Shown: positions 8,812 through 16,893, counted from the first letter of the stretch. The stretch: 64,000 nt of DNA from Nocardia neocaledoniensis (GCF_003182135.1 NZ_QGTL01000001.1:558001-622000), one strand, 5' to 3'. The notes: generated from the letters alone by a model not told the origin. Program-made: numbers and translations.

Positions 8812-10299
8812 ATGGAACCCATCGTCACGATCGCGGGCGGCGCGATCCGGGGCCGCACCGAGGCGGGCGTCACCCGCTTTCTCGGCGTGCCGTACGCGGC
8901 GGCACCGGTCGGCGCGCGGCGCTTCCGGTTGCCCGAACCCGCTCCGGCCTGGACCGGAGTCCGCGAGGCCACGGAAATGGGCGCGACCTGTGCGCAGTCG
9001 CCCTATCCGGCGCCGATCCACGCGCTGATCGGCAGCGACGGGATTCCCGGCGACGAGTACCTCAACGCGAACGTCTGGACACCCGACCCGACGGCGAGCG
9101 GCCTGCCGGTGCTGGTGTGGATCCACGGCGGCGCGTTCGTGCGCGGTTCAAACGCCAGGGCGATCTACGACGGTTCGGCGTTCGCGCGCGACGGCGTGGT
9201 GCTGGTGTCGGTCAACTACCGGCTCGGGATCTCGGGGTTCGCCGCGCTCGACGGCGCCCCGCTCAACCGCGGTCTGCACGACCAGATCTTCGCGTTGGAA
9301 TGGGTGCGCGACAACGTCGCCGCGTTCGGCGGCGACCCGGACAATGTGACCGTCTTCGGCGAGTCGGCGGGCGGGATGAGCGTGGCGGCGCTGATCGCCG
9401 CGCCACGCGCCACCGGGCTGTTCCGCCGGGCGATCATGCAGAGCGGCAACGGCGCTGTCGGCGCCGACCCGCAGGACGCGCGCCTGGTCGCGGCCGCGCT
9501 GGCCGCGGAGCTGGACATCGCGCCGACCGCCGCCGCCTTCGGCGAACTCGGCCCCGATCAGCTGCGGACCACGCAGAACGCGGTGGCGCTGGCGATGATG
9601 ACCGACCCCGACCCGCGCCGCTGGGGCGCCTCGGTGATCCAGCAGGGCATGGGCATCATGAGCCTGTTCCCGGTGATCGACGACGACATCGTGCCCGGCG
9701 CGCCGACCGAGGTCCTGGCCGCCCATCCCGAACGGGCGGTCCCGCTCATCGCGGGCACCACGGCCGACGAGTTCCGCTTCTTCACGGTGCCGACCGGCAT
9801 CACCGCGGCCGTCACCGCCGACACGCTGCCGCTGGTCCTCACCCGCTACGGCATCGATCCCGCGGTGGCGCGGACGTATTCGACGCACCGGCCCGACGCC
9901 ACTCCGGCGGAGATCTTCAACGCGATCCTCACCGACTGGTGCTTCCGGGCGGGCACGGTCGACTTCGCCACCGCCAACGCCGCCGCCGCACCGACGCACA
10001 TGTACGAATTCGCCTGGCCCACCGGGCTTCCCGACCTGGGCGCCTGCCATGTGCTCGAGGTGCCGTTCGTCTTCGACGTCCTCGCCGACGCGCACTCGAT
10101 CACCGGGCCGAACCCGCCGCAGGCGCTGGCGGACGAGATCCACACGGCCTGGGTGCGTTTCGCGACCGACGGCGATCCCGGGTGGCCCGCGTTCGAGCCC
10201 GACACCAAGCTGGTGCGCCTGTTCGACACCCCGGAGTCCTCGACGGTCGCCGATCCGCGGGCGGCCGAACTCGACGCCCTGCGCCAGACGATCGCCTGA
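8812..10299 (+). CDS. Type B carboxylesterase (para-nitrobenzyl esterase-like)
   Basis: 495-residue alpha/beta hydrolase predicted to hydrolyse carboxylic esters. The nucleophile elbow FGESAGGM puts the catalytic Ser at 185. The oxyanion-hole motif IHGGAF lies around residue 103. The acidic residue is probably the Glu in TTADEFRFF and the catalytic His the one in GACHVLEVPFVFD, both typical of bacterial carboxylesterase B. There is no signal peptide, so it is probably cytosolic. A strong ribosome site (GAGGAGGAG) precedes ATG 8812. It is divergent from the small membrane-protein gene and convergent with pspM; a hairpin terminator follows the stop. Confidence 0.9.
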   Translation: MEPIVTIAGGAIRGRTEAGVTRFLGVPYAAAPVGARRFRLPEPAPAWTGVREATEMGATCAQSPYPAPIHALIGSDGIPGDEYLNANVWTPDPTASGLPVLVWIHGGAFVRGSNARAIYDGSAFARDGVVLVSVNYRLGISGFAALDGAPLNRGLHDQIFALEWVRDNVAAFGGDPDNVTVFGESAGGMSVAALIAAPRATGLFRRAIMQSGNGAVGADPQDARLVAAALAAELDIAPTAAAFGELGPDQLRTTQNAVALAMMTDPDPRRWGASVIQQGMGIMSLFPVIDDDIVPGAPTEVLAAHPERAVPLIAGTTADEFRFFTVPTGITAAVTADTLPLVLTRYGIDPAVARTYSTHRPDATPAEIFNAILTDWCFRAGTVDFATANAAAAPTHMYEFAWPTGLPDLGACHVLEVPFVFDVLADAHSITGPNPPQALADEIHTAWVRFATDGDPGWPAFEPDTKLVRLFDTPESSTVADPRAAELDALRQTIA

Positions 10300-10306
10300 C
10301 ACGACG

Positions 10307-10336
10307 CCGGCCCCGTCGCGCGGGCGGCGGGGCCGG
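10307..10336. terminator. Bidirectional hairpin between carboxylesterase and pspM
   Basis: CCGGCCCCG (10307-10315) pairs with CGGGGCCGG (10328-10336) around a 12-base loop, in the 57-bp gap between two convergent genes. There is no U-tract, as is common for high-GC actinobacterial terminators. Confidence 0.6.
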
Positions 10337-10356
10337 ATGCCGGTGCGCGCGTGGCG

Positions 10357-11208
10357 CTATCGCGGGCCGACAGGGCGATCGGCGAGATCGGTCAGGGCCT
10401 GTGCCCAGCCGTCGAGCCGGTCGGCGGCTTCGCGCAGGTCGGCGACGATGCCGTGGAACTGGTAGGCGACCACGGTGTCCTCGGGGACGGCCAGGATCCG
10501 GGCCGCGGCGGCGACCAGCTGTTCGTATTCGACGACCCCGGTCTCGAGCCGGGCGAGGACCCCGGTGATCGTGGTCTTCAGCGCCGTGACGGTCTCCGGG
10601 TTGGCCCGGCCGACGGTGTCGGCGGCCTGTTCCATCGCGACGATGTCGGTGGCCAGGGCGTGCAGGGCGGCCGCGCCGGAGCGTGCGGTGTCGAGCAGGT
10701 CGCGCAGTTCGTCCTCGGGCAGGCGCCGGGTGGCCGCGATCTGGGCGCCGAGGCCGTGCAGTGCCCGTTCGGCCCTGATCAGGCGCTGGATCGGGCCACG
10801 GGCGGCCGAGCGGAGGCCGGGCGACTTGCGGGCCACGAACGCCGCCTGCGGCAGCGGCTGCCCGCGCAATTGCAGATACCGGCGGGCGCTCAGGGCGGTT
10901 CCGGTGACGAAAGCGACGGCGCCGCCGCCGATCACGACGACGGCCCACGCGGGCGCCGACACCACGGCCAGCCCCACGGCGCCGACGGTGGTGATACCCG
11001 AGGCCGTACCGAGCTGGAAGCTGCGCCTGCGCACCCGGCGCCTGCGGCGCAGTTCCCGCTCGCGCGGGTCGGCCCAGCGGCGCACCGCGACCATCGCCTG
11101 CTCGCCGACCTCCCGCAGTGTCGCGGGGACCCCGCCGGACGCGGTCGACCGCGCGAGCGCCGCCGGATCGACGATCTCGGCCCGCTCGCGCCGTGTTCTC
11201 CCGCTCAT
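10357..11208 (-). CDS. pspM: PspM-like phage-shock membrane protein
   Basis: 283-residue protein with basic N and middle parts, two adjacent hydrophobic segments (about residues 70-110, GITTVGAVGLAVVS and AVVVIGGGAVAFVTG) and a long helical C-terminal domain. This is the layout of mycobacterial PspM (Rv2743c), which partners PspA in envelope-stress defence. ATG 11208 (MSGRTRRERAE) follows GGATGAGGAC; the frame is open further upstream but that part looks non-coding. Assignment rests mainly on gene order clgR-pspA-pspM and topology, since I cannot align it. It is separated from pspA by 306 bp containing a long inverted repeat. Confidence 0.65.
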   Translation of the reverse strand: MSGRTRRERAEIVDPAALARSTASGGVPATLREVGEQAMVAVRRWADPRERELRRRRRVRRRSFQLGTASGITTVGAVGLAVVSAPAWAVVVIGGGAVAFVTGTALSARRYLQLRGQPLPQAAFVARKSPGLRSAARGPIQRLIRAERALHGLGAQIAATRRLPEDELRDLLDTARSGAAALHALATDIVAMEQAADTVGRANPETVTALKTTITGVLARLETGVVEYEQLVAAAARILAVPEDTVVAYQFHGIVADLREAADRLDGWAQALTDLADRPVGPR

Positions 11209-11514
11209 GTCCTCATCCTTCCGCCGCTTCGAAACACCCGCAGCGCCCCCAGGTTTACCACCGACCCCTGACAAGCACCGCCGGCTGGACCGGATGGCCT
11301 CGAAGCCAGGCACGACCTGTATCCGCCGGACGCCACGCTCGCCACCGAACCCAGCCCCGGACAACCCGACCCCGAGGGGGGTTCCCGCGTCAGCGGCGCT
11401 TCGCGGCCCGTCCCGTCGATCAGGTGCCGATGCGTAGGCGACGAACGAGCGAGCACCGGTGCCTGATCGACGGGACTGGAGGGCCGCGAACTCGAGCGCG
11501 CCGGCGCTCCGAAA
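11209..11514. other. pspA-pspM intergenic region
   Basis: 306 bp without a supported gene. It contains a long interrupted inverted repeat at 11400-11490 (listed separately) close to the pspA stop. The rest is featureless GC-rich sequence up to the pspM ribosome site. Confidence 0.5.
11400..11490. terminator. Large interrupted stem-loop between pspA and pspM
   Basis: TTCGCGGCCC followed by CCCGTCGATCAGG (11400-11424) is matched by CCTGATCGACGGG and GGGCCGCGAA (11462-11490), with a small bulge between the two paired blocks and a loop of about 37 bases. It could be an attenuator or processing hairpin reducing pspM expression relative to pspA, or a terminator. The pairing is seen directly; the role is inferred. 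Confidence 0.5.
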
Positions 11515-12342
11515 TTACTGCTGCGCGGCCTGACCCTTGTTGATCTGCGGGGCCTGGGCGGGCTGCTGCTGCTTGGCCGGATCGATCGCCGCGGCGTTGT
11601 TCCCGGTGGGCAGCGCGTCACCGCGCATGGAGGCGCGGATCTGCTCGAGCTTGCTGTGGCCTGCCATCTGGATGCTGGCCTGCTGAACCTCCAGCATGCG
11701 ACCCTGCACCGAGTTCTGCGCCAGCTCGGCCGAACCGAGCGCGTTGGCGTAGCGGCGCTCGATCTTGTCCCGCACCGCGTCCAGGCTGGGCGTGGAGCCC
11801 GGCGCGGCCAGGGTGGAGTCCATCTGCTGCAGCGAGGCCGAGACCTGCTCCTGCATCTTGGCCTGCTCGAGCTGGCTGAGCAGCTTGGTGCGCTCGGCGA
11901 CCTTCTGCTGCAACATCATCGCGTTCTGCTCGACCGCCTTCTTGGCCTGCGCGGCGGCCTGCAGGGACTGGTCGTGCAGCACCTTGAGGTCTTCCACCGA
12001 CTGCTCGGCGGTGACCAGCTGGGCGGCGAACGCCTCGGCGGCGTTGGTGTACTGGATCGCCTTCTCGGTGTCGCCCGCGGCGGACGCCTGATCGGCCAGC
12101 GTGACGGCCTGGCGGGCGTTGGCGTTGAGCTTCTCGACCTCGTCGAGCTGACGGTTCAGCTTCATCTCCAGCTGGCGCTGGTTACCGATCACCGATGCCG
12201 CCTGCTGCGACAGCGCCTGGTGCTGACGCTGCGCCTCCTCGATAGCCTGCTGAATCTGGACCTTCGGATCCGCATGCTCTTCGATCTTGGAGTCGAAGAG
12301 GGCCATCATGTACTTCCAGGCCTTCACGAACGGATTAGCCAT
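11515..12342 (-). CDS. pspA: PspA/IM30 family envelope-stress protein
   Basis: 275-residue, almost wholly coiled-coil protein of the PspA/IM30 (ESCRT-III-like) family that binds stressed membranes. It begins [27 protein letters not shown], a typical amphipathic-helix start, and continues with long Gln/Glu/Lys-rich heptad regions to about residue 225. The C terminus is a Gln/Pro/Ala-rich tail ([17 protein letters not shown]). ATG 12342 is chosen because GGAGGCGGG lies upstream and the family motif starts there. It is downstream of clgR on the same strand with a 195-bp gap and upstream of pspM. In mycobacteria this set is induced by SigE and ClgR. Confidence 0.92.
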   Translation of the reverse strand: MANPFVKAWKYMMALFDSKIEEHADPKVQIQQAIEEAQRQHQALSQQAASVIGNQRQLEMKLNRQLDEVEKLNANARQAVTLADQASAAGDTEKAIQYTNAAEAFAAQLVTAEQSVEDLKVLHDQSLQAAAQAKKAVEQNAMMLQQKVAERTKLLSQLEQAKMQEQVSASLQQMDSTLAAPGSTPSLDAVRDKIERRYANALGSAELAQNSVQGRMLEVQQASIQMAGHSKLEQIRASMRGDALPTGNNAAAIDPAKQQQPAQAPQINKGQAAQQ

Positions 12343-12439
12343 CGATTGATCCCGCCTCCATCTGTGCGTCGCTCGTGCGACTGGTGGTGCGCGACCGTCA
12401 CGCACCAGATATGTGCTTATCCTTCACCATGCGGCACCC

Positions 12440-12458
12440 GGGCCGGTGTGACCGGCCC
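12440..12458. terminator. Short perfect hairpin between clgR and pspA
   Basis: GGGCCGGT-GTG-ACCGGCCC forms an 8-bp perfect stem in the 195-bp clgR-pspA gap. Further inverted repeats flank it: TGGTGCG/CGCACCA at 12385-12407 and TGAGAA/TTCTCA at 12472-12491. Together they suggest attenuation or processing, or an extra pspA promoter/operator, in this gap. Confidence 0.45.
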
Positions 12459-12537
12459 ACTCGACGCCTGATGAGAATCTATCCGTTCTCACCAGCGGTG
12501 TGCAGCGTCTCGCGCGTCCGGCACGTGGTTCGCCGCG

Positions 12538-12975
12538 TCACATTCCCTTCACCAGTACCAGCATCTCGGCCCTGGGCGCCGGGATGACGATGCGGGTGTC
12601 TTCGGCGATGCCGATCCGGGGGCCCTCGGCCGACAGGCTCGCCGAGGCCGTCTCCGGCGCCGCGGCGGGTTCGGTGGGGGCCGGTTCGGCCTCGCGCTCG
12701 GTGGCCGGGCCGGTCAGGGCGGGTTCGCGCGGCGCCGAGCCGTCGGCGCCCGCCATGATGGTGCTCACGTCCCACAGCACCCGCGACAGCGGCACGTCCA
12801 GTGCCTCGCAGATGGCGGCGAGCAGCTCGCTGGAGGCTTCCTTGCGGCCGCGCTCCACTTCCGACAGATAGCCGAGGCTCACGCGCGCCGAGGTGGACAC
12901 CTCGCGCAGCGTTCGATGCTGGGCGAGACGTGCACGCCGCAGACTGTCCCCGATTGCCTCCCGCAGCAGCGTCAT
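12538..12975 (-). CDS. clgR: ClgR-type XRE transcriptional activator
   Basis: 145-residue regulator with an N-terminal Cro/CI helix-turn-helix ([22 protein letters not shown], residues about 22-43), matching ClgR, the activator of Clp protease and psp genes in actinobacteria. ATG 12975 (MTLLREAIG) is preferred over 12990 because GGAGGAG sits seven bases before it. The C-terminal half is Ala/Pro/Glu-rich. The gene lies between cinA and pspA as expected for this locus. A SigE-like promoter and a palindrome lie directly upstream, so envelope stress and autoregulation probably control it. Confidence 0.88.
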   Translation of the reverse strand: MTLLREAIGDSLRRARLAQHRTLREVSTSARVSLGYLSEVERGRKEASSELLAAICEALDVPLSRVLWDVSTIMAGADGSAPREPALTGPATEREAEPAPTEPAAAPETASASLSAEGPRIGIAEDTRIVIPAPRAEMLVLVKGM

Positions 12976-12997
12976 CTCGTTCTCCTCCACCTCGTGT

Positions 12998-13013
12998 CAC
13001 CGCCGTAGCGGTG
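12998..13013. promoter_or_regulatory. Palindrome in the clgR leader
   Basis: CACCGC-CGTA-GCGGTG is a perfect 6+6 bp inverted repeat located between the SigE-like promoter and the clgR ribosome site. The position suits an autoregulatory operator. It does not match the corynebacterial ClgR consensus spacing exactly, so the bound protein is uncertain. Confidence 0.45.
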
Positions 13014-13031
13014 TTCACCTCTTTCTGGCAC

Positions 13032-13057
13032 AACGTCGAGCATCGGCCGGTGGTTCC
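13032..13057 (-). promoter_or_regulatory. SigE-like (ECF) promoter for clgR-pspA
   Basis: On the minus strand GGAAC (13057-13053), 17 bases, then CGTT (13035-13032) fits the GGAAC-N17/18-GTT pattern known for mycobacterial SigE. It starts just after the cinA stop and lies about 57 bp upstream of the clgR ATG. Match is by eye. Confidence 0.6.
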
Positions 13058-13066
13058 CGGCCGCGG

Positions 13067-13558
13067 CTAGTTCGTCGTCACACAGCGCAGCAACTCCCGC
13101 ACGGCGCTGTGTACCGCACCGATTCTGATCGTCCACCGGTCGCCGTGCAGTTTCAACCGGACCACCTCGCTGTGCCGCGGACCGGCCAATCCGAGGTATA
13201 CCGTCCCGACGGGGTGCCCGTCCTGGGAATCGGGTCCGGCGACCCCGGTCAGACCGACGCCCCAGTCGGCGCCGCAGCACTGCCGCGCCCCGACCGCGAG
13301 CTGCTCGGCGGTGGAGGCGGCGACGGGTCCGTCCAGGCGCAGCGTGTCGGCGTCGACGCAGGCCAGGCGGCTCTTGAGGTCGGTCGCGTAGACGATCAGA
13401 CCGCCGCGCAGCACCGCGCTGGCGCCCGGTATCCCGGCCATCGTGGCGGCGAGCAGACCCGCGGTCAGCGATTCCGCGGTGGCGACCGTCTGCCCGGCCG
13501 TGTTCATGGCCCTGACCAGTTCCGCGACCGGCGCGCCGTCGACGAGCGGATCGCTCAT
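13067..13558 (-). CDS. CinA C-terminal domain protein / NMN amidohydrolase
   Basis: 163-residue stand-alone CinA C-terminal (PncC) domain, which in characterised members deamidates nicotinamide mononucleotide in pyridine nucleotide recycling. The family signature TVATAESLTAGLLAATMAGIPGASAVLRGG is followed by YATDLK and GVGLTGVAGP, with the catalytic Ser in ESLT. There is no N-terminal COG1058 domain. Start ATG 13558 overlaps the pgsA stop as ATGA, so translation is probably coupled. Gene order pgsA-cinA-clgR is common in actinobacteria. Confidence 0.88.
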   Translation of the reverse strand: MSDPLVDGAPVAELVRAMNTAGQTVATAESLTAGLLAATMAGIPGASAVLRGGLIVYATDLKSRLACVDADTLRLDGPVAASTAEQLAVGARQCCGADWGVGLTGVAGPDSQDGHPVGTVYLGLAGPRHSEVVRLKLHGDRWTIRIGAVHSAVRELLRCVTTN

Positions 13559-14226
13559 CCGCGGGACTCGCCGCGCGCGCGGCCCCCGGCGAACCACAGC
13601 CGGGCCGCCTGGCCGACATAATCCAGACCGGTGAGCACCGTGAGCGCGACGGCGGCGTACATCAGCCACATCCCCGCGGTCTCGAACGCCCCCGACAGCG
13701 GCAGCAACAACAGCGCGATGGCGAACGACTGCACCAGGGTCTTGAGCTTGCCGCCCCGCCCGGCCGGGATGACTCCGCGCCGGACCACCACCAGCCGCAG
13801 CAACGTGATGCCGAGTTCGCGGCCGACGATGACCAGGGTGATCCACCAGGGCAGATCGCCCAGAACGGACAGGCCGATCAGTGCCGAACCGATCAGCGCC
13901 TTGTCCGCGATGGGGTCGGCGAGCTTGCCGAAATCGGTGACCAGACCGTATTTGCGAGCCAGTTGCCCGTCGAAGCGGTCGGTGATGGCGGCCAGGCCGA
14001 ACACGGCCGCGGCGATGACCCGCCAGCGGGTGTCGTGACCCCCCTCGGCGAACAGCGCGAGCACGAACAACGGCACCAGCACGATCCGCGCGATGGTCAG
14101 CACGTTCGCGATGTTGAGCAGCGGAACCTGCCCGTCGGCACGCTCGTGCCCGGGACGTGGTGGCGCCGCCTCCCACCCGCGATCGATCTCTTCGGGTCGC
14201 ACGCTCATGCTGCGCACATTCGGCAT
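13555..14226 (-). CDS. pgsA: CDP-alcohol phosphatidyltransferase (phosphatidylglycerophosphate synthase)
   Basis: 223-residue membrane enzyme that would form phosphatidylglycerophosphate from CDP-diacylglycerol and glycerol 3-phosphate. The family signature DG-x2-AR-x8-G-x3-D-x3-D is complete in DGQLARKYGLVTDFGKLADPIAD. Around it are four to six transmembrane segments, beginning at LNIANVLTIARIVLVPLFVLA. ATG 14226 is chosen with GGAAGG about 12 bases upstream; ATG 14208 is an alternative. The frame is open far upstream, but that part is antisense to the acetyltransferase gene. It corresponds to PgsA3 (Rv2746c) by position; the exact head group is inferred. Confidence 0.9.
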   Translation of the reverse strand: MPNVRSMSVRPEEIDRGWEAAPPRPGHERADGQVPLLNIANVLTIARIVLVPLFVLALFAEGGHDTRWRVIAAAVFGLAAITDRFDGQLARKYGLVTDFGKLADPIADKALIGSALIGLSVLGDLPWWITLVIVGRELGITLLRLVVVRRGVIPAGRGGKLKTLVQSFAIALLLLPLSGAFETAGMWLMYAAVALTVLTGLDYVGQAARLWFAGGRARGESRG

Positions 14227-14464
14227 GCTCGGGCGCCTTCCGTGGTTACACACGCTGCCGCCTCCAGGCGCTGACCTCTCATGCCCTGCCCTCTCGGCAT
14301 TCACCGGCACTGCGCCGAAATCCACACGTTTCGCGCGCGGTTTGCTCGCGCGGGCCGCACCACGCGATCCGGTCGACGAGCCCGGCGCGATGCGGTGAGC
14401 GGATCGACAGGATGTGCGGCACACGTTCAGACTATCGGTAACCCGGCCGACTACTGTGCACCCC

Positions 14465-15031
14465 ATGACCTCACGGGGACCACTGGGTGGTTCGACAAGC
14501 GACGCGCATCCCGTCGCGCCCACTGCGGCGCCTGTTTCCGGTGTGGTCGTCCGACGAGCGCGAACCAGCGACGTCCCGGAGATCAAGCGTCTGGTCGACG
14601 AGTACGCGGGCCGCATCCTGCTCGAGAAGAACCTGGTGACGCTGTACGAATCCGTCCAGGAGTTCTGGGTCGCCGAACTCGACGGCGCGGTCGTCGGCTG
14701 CGGCGCGCTGCACGTGTTGTGGGCCGATCTGGGCGAGGTTCGCACGGTCGCCGTCGATCCGGTGGTGAAGGGGCGCGGGGTGGGCGGCGCGGTGGTCGAC
14801 CGGCTGGTCGCGGTCGCGCGCGAGCTGCAGTTGCAGCGGTTGTTCGTGCTGACCTTCGAGGTGGACTTCTTCGGCAGGCACGGTTTCGTCGAGATCGACG
14901 GCACGCCCGTCACCGCCGAGGTGTACGCCGAGATGTGCCGGTCCTACGACACCGGTGTCGCCGAGTTCCTCGACCTGAGCTACGTGAAGCCGAACACCCT
15001 CGGCAACACCCGCATGCTGCTGACCCTCTGA
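14465..15031 (+). CDS. argA: ArgA-type amino-acid N-acetyltransferase (GNAT)
   Basis: 188-residue GNAT-fold enzyme matching the single-domain N-acetylglutamate/glutamine synthase of mycobacteria (Rv2747), which starts arginine biosynthesis. Core features: VVRRARTSDVPEIKRLVDEYA at the start of the fold, ELDGAVVGCGALHVLW, and the acetyl-CoA loop VDPVVKGRGVGGAVV. The C-terminal EVDFFGRHGFVEID is typical of this ArgA subgroup. ATG 14465 was chosen after CACCCC; a longer frame exists but adds non-conserved residues. It is divergent from pgsA, as in mycobacteria, and 30 bp upstream of the YciI-like gene. Confidence 0.87.
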   Translation: MTSRGPLGGSTSDAHPVAPTAAPVSGVVVRRARTSDVPEIKRLVDEYAGRILLEKNLVTLYESVQEFWVAELDGAVVGCGALHVLWADLGEVRTVAVDPVVKGRGVGGAVVDRLVAVARELQLQRLFVLTFEVDFFGRHGFVEIDGTPVTAEVYAEMCRSYDTGVAEFLDLSYVKPNTLGNTRMLLTL

Positions 15032-15061
15032 ATCCCGCACTCACCAGGAAGCGATACCGCC

Positions 15062-15346
15062 GTGCCGATCTTCGCCGTGCACTACACCTACACCGAGGCC
15101 ACCGCCGCCGACCGCGCCACGCACCGTCCCGAGCACCGGGCCTTCCTCAACGCGCTGGTCGACGCGGGCACCGTGCTCACCAGTGGTCCCTACCCGGACG
15201 GGACGGGCGCGCTGCTGATCTTCCGCGCCGAGGACCAGCCGTCGCTGACCGCGCTGCTGGCCGAGGACCCGTTCGCGAAGCTGGGCCTGATCGAGGCCGT
15301 GCGCGCGGTCGAATGGCTGCCGGTGATGGGCGCCTTCAGCGAGTGA
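15062..15346 (+). CDS. YciI-like protein
   Basis: 94-residue ferredoxin-like fold protein of the YciI family, read from a GTG start with AGGAAG 10 bases upstream. The conserved segments are FAVHYTYTE, RPEHRAFLNALVDAG, LTSGPYPDGTGALLIF and DPFAKLGLIEAVRAVEWLPV. The His in RPEH corresponds to the putative catalytic His of the family. Function is unknown; some homologues bind small ligands or act as dehydrochlorinase-like enzymes. It follows argA on the same strand, and a strong hairpin terminator follows it. Confidence 0.85.
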   Translation: MPIFAVHYTYTEATAADRATHRPEHRAFLNALVDAGTVLTSGPYPDGTGALLIFRAEDQPSLTALLAEDPFAKLGLIEAVRAVEWLPVMGAFSE

Positions 15347-15362
15347 GGCCCCGCTGACACAG

Positions 15363-15397
15363 CGCTGCCCCGGAACCGTCGCGGTTCCGGGGCAGCG
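15363..15397. terminator. Strong bidirectional hairpin between the YciI-like and TerC-like genes
   Basis: A perfect stem of about 15 bp (core CTGCCCCGGAACC / GGTTCCGGGGCAG) with a 5-base GTCGC loop fills the 56-bp gap between two convergent genes. It probably ends both transcripts. Confidence 0.85.
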
Positions 15398-15402
15398 TGC
15401 GG

Positions 15403-16383
15403 TCAGGAGGACGTGGTGCGGCGGGTCTTCAGCAGGCTCGCCACCGTGGCGATCACCAGGATGCCGATGATCACGCTCAGCGAGAGCGGGGTCGAGATCT
15501 CCGGCACGCTCACGTGCTCACCGCCGTTGACGAACGGCAGCGTGTTCTCGTGCAGCGCGTGCAGCACCAGCTTGATGCCGATGAACGCCAGGATGGCGGC
15601 CAGGCCGTAGGACAGGTACACCAGGCGGTCGAGCAGGCCGCCGATGAGGAAGTACAGCTGCCGCAGGCCCATCAGGGCGAAGGCGTTGGCGGTGAACACC
15701 AGATACGGCTGTTCGGTGAGGCCGTAGATGGCGGGAATCGAGTCCAGCGCGAACAGCAGGTCGGCGAAGCCGATGGCCAGCAGCGCCAGCAGCAGCGGGG
15801 TCACCACCCGTTTGCCGTCGATCGTGGTGACGAGTTTGTCGCCGTCGTACTTGTCGGTGGTGGGCAGGACCCGCTTGGCCAGCGCGACGATGCGGCTGTC
15901 GCGTTGTTCCTCGTGCTCGACCTCGTGCCCGCTCTCACGCAGCAGCTTGATCGCGGTGTAGATCAGGAACGCGCCGAACAGGTAGAACACCCAGCTGAAC
16001 GCGCTGATCGCGGCCGCGCCGACGGCGATGAAGACACCGCGCATCACCAGGGCCAGCACGATGCCGATGAGCAGCACCTTCTGCTGGTAGATCCGCGGCA
16101 CGGCGAAGGTGCTCATGATGATGAGGAAGATGAACAGGTTGTCCACCGAGAGCGCCTTCTCGGTGACGAAGCCCGCGTAGTACTCCCCCGCGTAGGTGCC
16201 GCCCCATTTCCAGGCCACGTACAGGCCGAACACCAGGGCCAGGCCGATGTAGACCGCCGACCAGAAGCCGGATTCCTTGAACGTGGGTTCGTGCGGTGTG
16301 CGCACGTGGGCGAAGAAGTCGAAGACGAACAAGCCGAGGATCACCAGGCCGGTGATCACCCACTCGAGCGTGGTCACCTGCAT
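15403..16383 (-). CDS. TerC/Alx-family integral membrane protein
   Basis: 326-residue polytopic membrane protein of the TerC family, whose studied members (Alx, MeeF/MeeY) export manganese or help load exported metalloproteins. About nine transmembrane helices are visible, starting LEWVITGLVILGLFVFDFF. The conserved ALSVDNLFIFLIIM segment with its membrane Asp lies near residue 85, and the second FADLLFALDSIPAIYGL repeat near residue 218. The length fits the family. I looked for a yybP-ykoY manganese riboswitch upstream and saw none. Confidence 0.88.
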   Translation of the reverse strand: MQVTTLEWVITGLVILGLFVFDFFAHVRTPHEPTFKESGFWSAVYIGLALVFGLYVAWKWGGTYAGEYYAGFVTEKALSVDNLFIFLIIMSTFAVPRIYQQKVLLIGIVLALVMRGVFIAVGAAAISAFSWVFYLFGAFLIYTAIKLLRESGHEVEHEEQRDSRIVALAKRVLPTTDKYDGDKLVTTIDGKRVVTPLLLALLAIGFADLLFALDSIPAIYGLTEQPYLVFTANAFALMGLRQLYFLIGGLLDRLVYLSYGLAAILAFIGIKLVLHALHENTLPFVNGGEHVSVPEISTPLSLSVIIGILVIATVASLLKTRRTTSS

Positions 16384-16602
16384 GTGGTGGTCCGATCGAT
16401 AGAGTTCATGCCGTCCATCATGCCCGAAATGTCCGTTTCAGTCGGCTTTGCGGAACGCTTGCCCGCCATGATTTCACACACACGGGTGCTGACCTGCGCA
16501 CGGCCCGGTCGGCGCGTCGAAAATTCGATGTCGCCGAGCGCGCCGCGCTGCTACCGTCGACGCATCGTCCCACCCACCCCGGCATCCCGAGAGGAGCCTC
16601 CC

Positions 16603-16707
16603 GTGATCGGATCCACCGCGCAGTACGAACGCCGTGTCGACATGTCCCGGCCGGCTCCGGATGCCGCGCTGCCGCATCGCCCTTCGTGCGTGCGCGTCGC
16701 CTCCTGA
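16603..16707 (+). CDS. Possible 34-residue small ORF / leader peptide
   Basis: GTG 16603 follows GAGAGGAGCC with good spacing, and opens a 34-codon frame ending TGA. The peptide is Arg/Pro-rich, with a single Cys near its end (PSCVRVAS). No family is recognised. It reads toward the tRNA-like element on the same strand. It may be a leader peptide or a chance frame; the ribosome site is the main support. Confidence 0.35.
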   Translation: MIGSTAQYERRVDMSRPAPDAALPHRPSCVRVAS

Positions 16708-16827
16708 CCGGCTTCGTCCCGGCCTGACCCAGGCTCCCCCACCGCACCGCTCGCGCGCTGACTCGCGCGGGCGTTCGACGACCCCTGACATCCCCACGGC
16801 CAGGGGCGATCACACGTCCCTCTTTCC

Positions 16828-16893
16828 GGCTCACGCAGGCGCCGACGGGCTCTCATAAGGCCCGTGCGCGCGGTTCGACTCCGCGGTGAGCCA
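16828..16893 (+). tRNA. tRNA-like element with CAU anticodon lacking a D-arm
   Basis: Found by folding by eye. The acceptor stem GGCTCAC (16828-16834) pairs 7/7 with GTGAGCC (16886-16892), discriminator A 16893, no encoded CCA. The anticodon arm is GGGCT-CTCATAA-GGCCC (16847-16863; one G-U pair) with CAT at 16854-16856. The variable region is 5 bases. The T-arm is CGCGG-TTCGACT-CCGCG (16869-16885), matching the TTCRANY loop. Between acceptor and anticodon arms there are only 12 bases (GCAGGCGCCGAC) where about 19 are normal, so no ordinary D-arm can form; U8 is also missing. It may be a tRNA-Met/Ile2-derived pseudogene, a D-armless tRNA, or a tRNA-like regulatory RNA. Confidence 0.55.

Noticed and set aside
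16384..16500. yybP-ykoY manganese riboswitch before the TerC-type gene
   Set aside because: The conserved loops and pairing of that riboswitch class are not recognisable in the leader.
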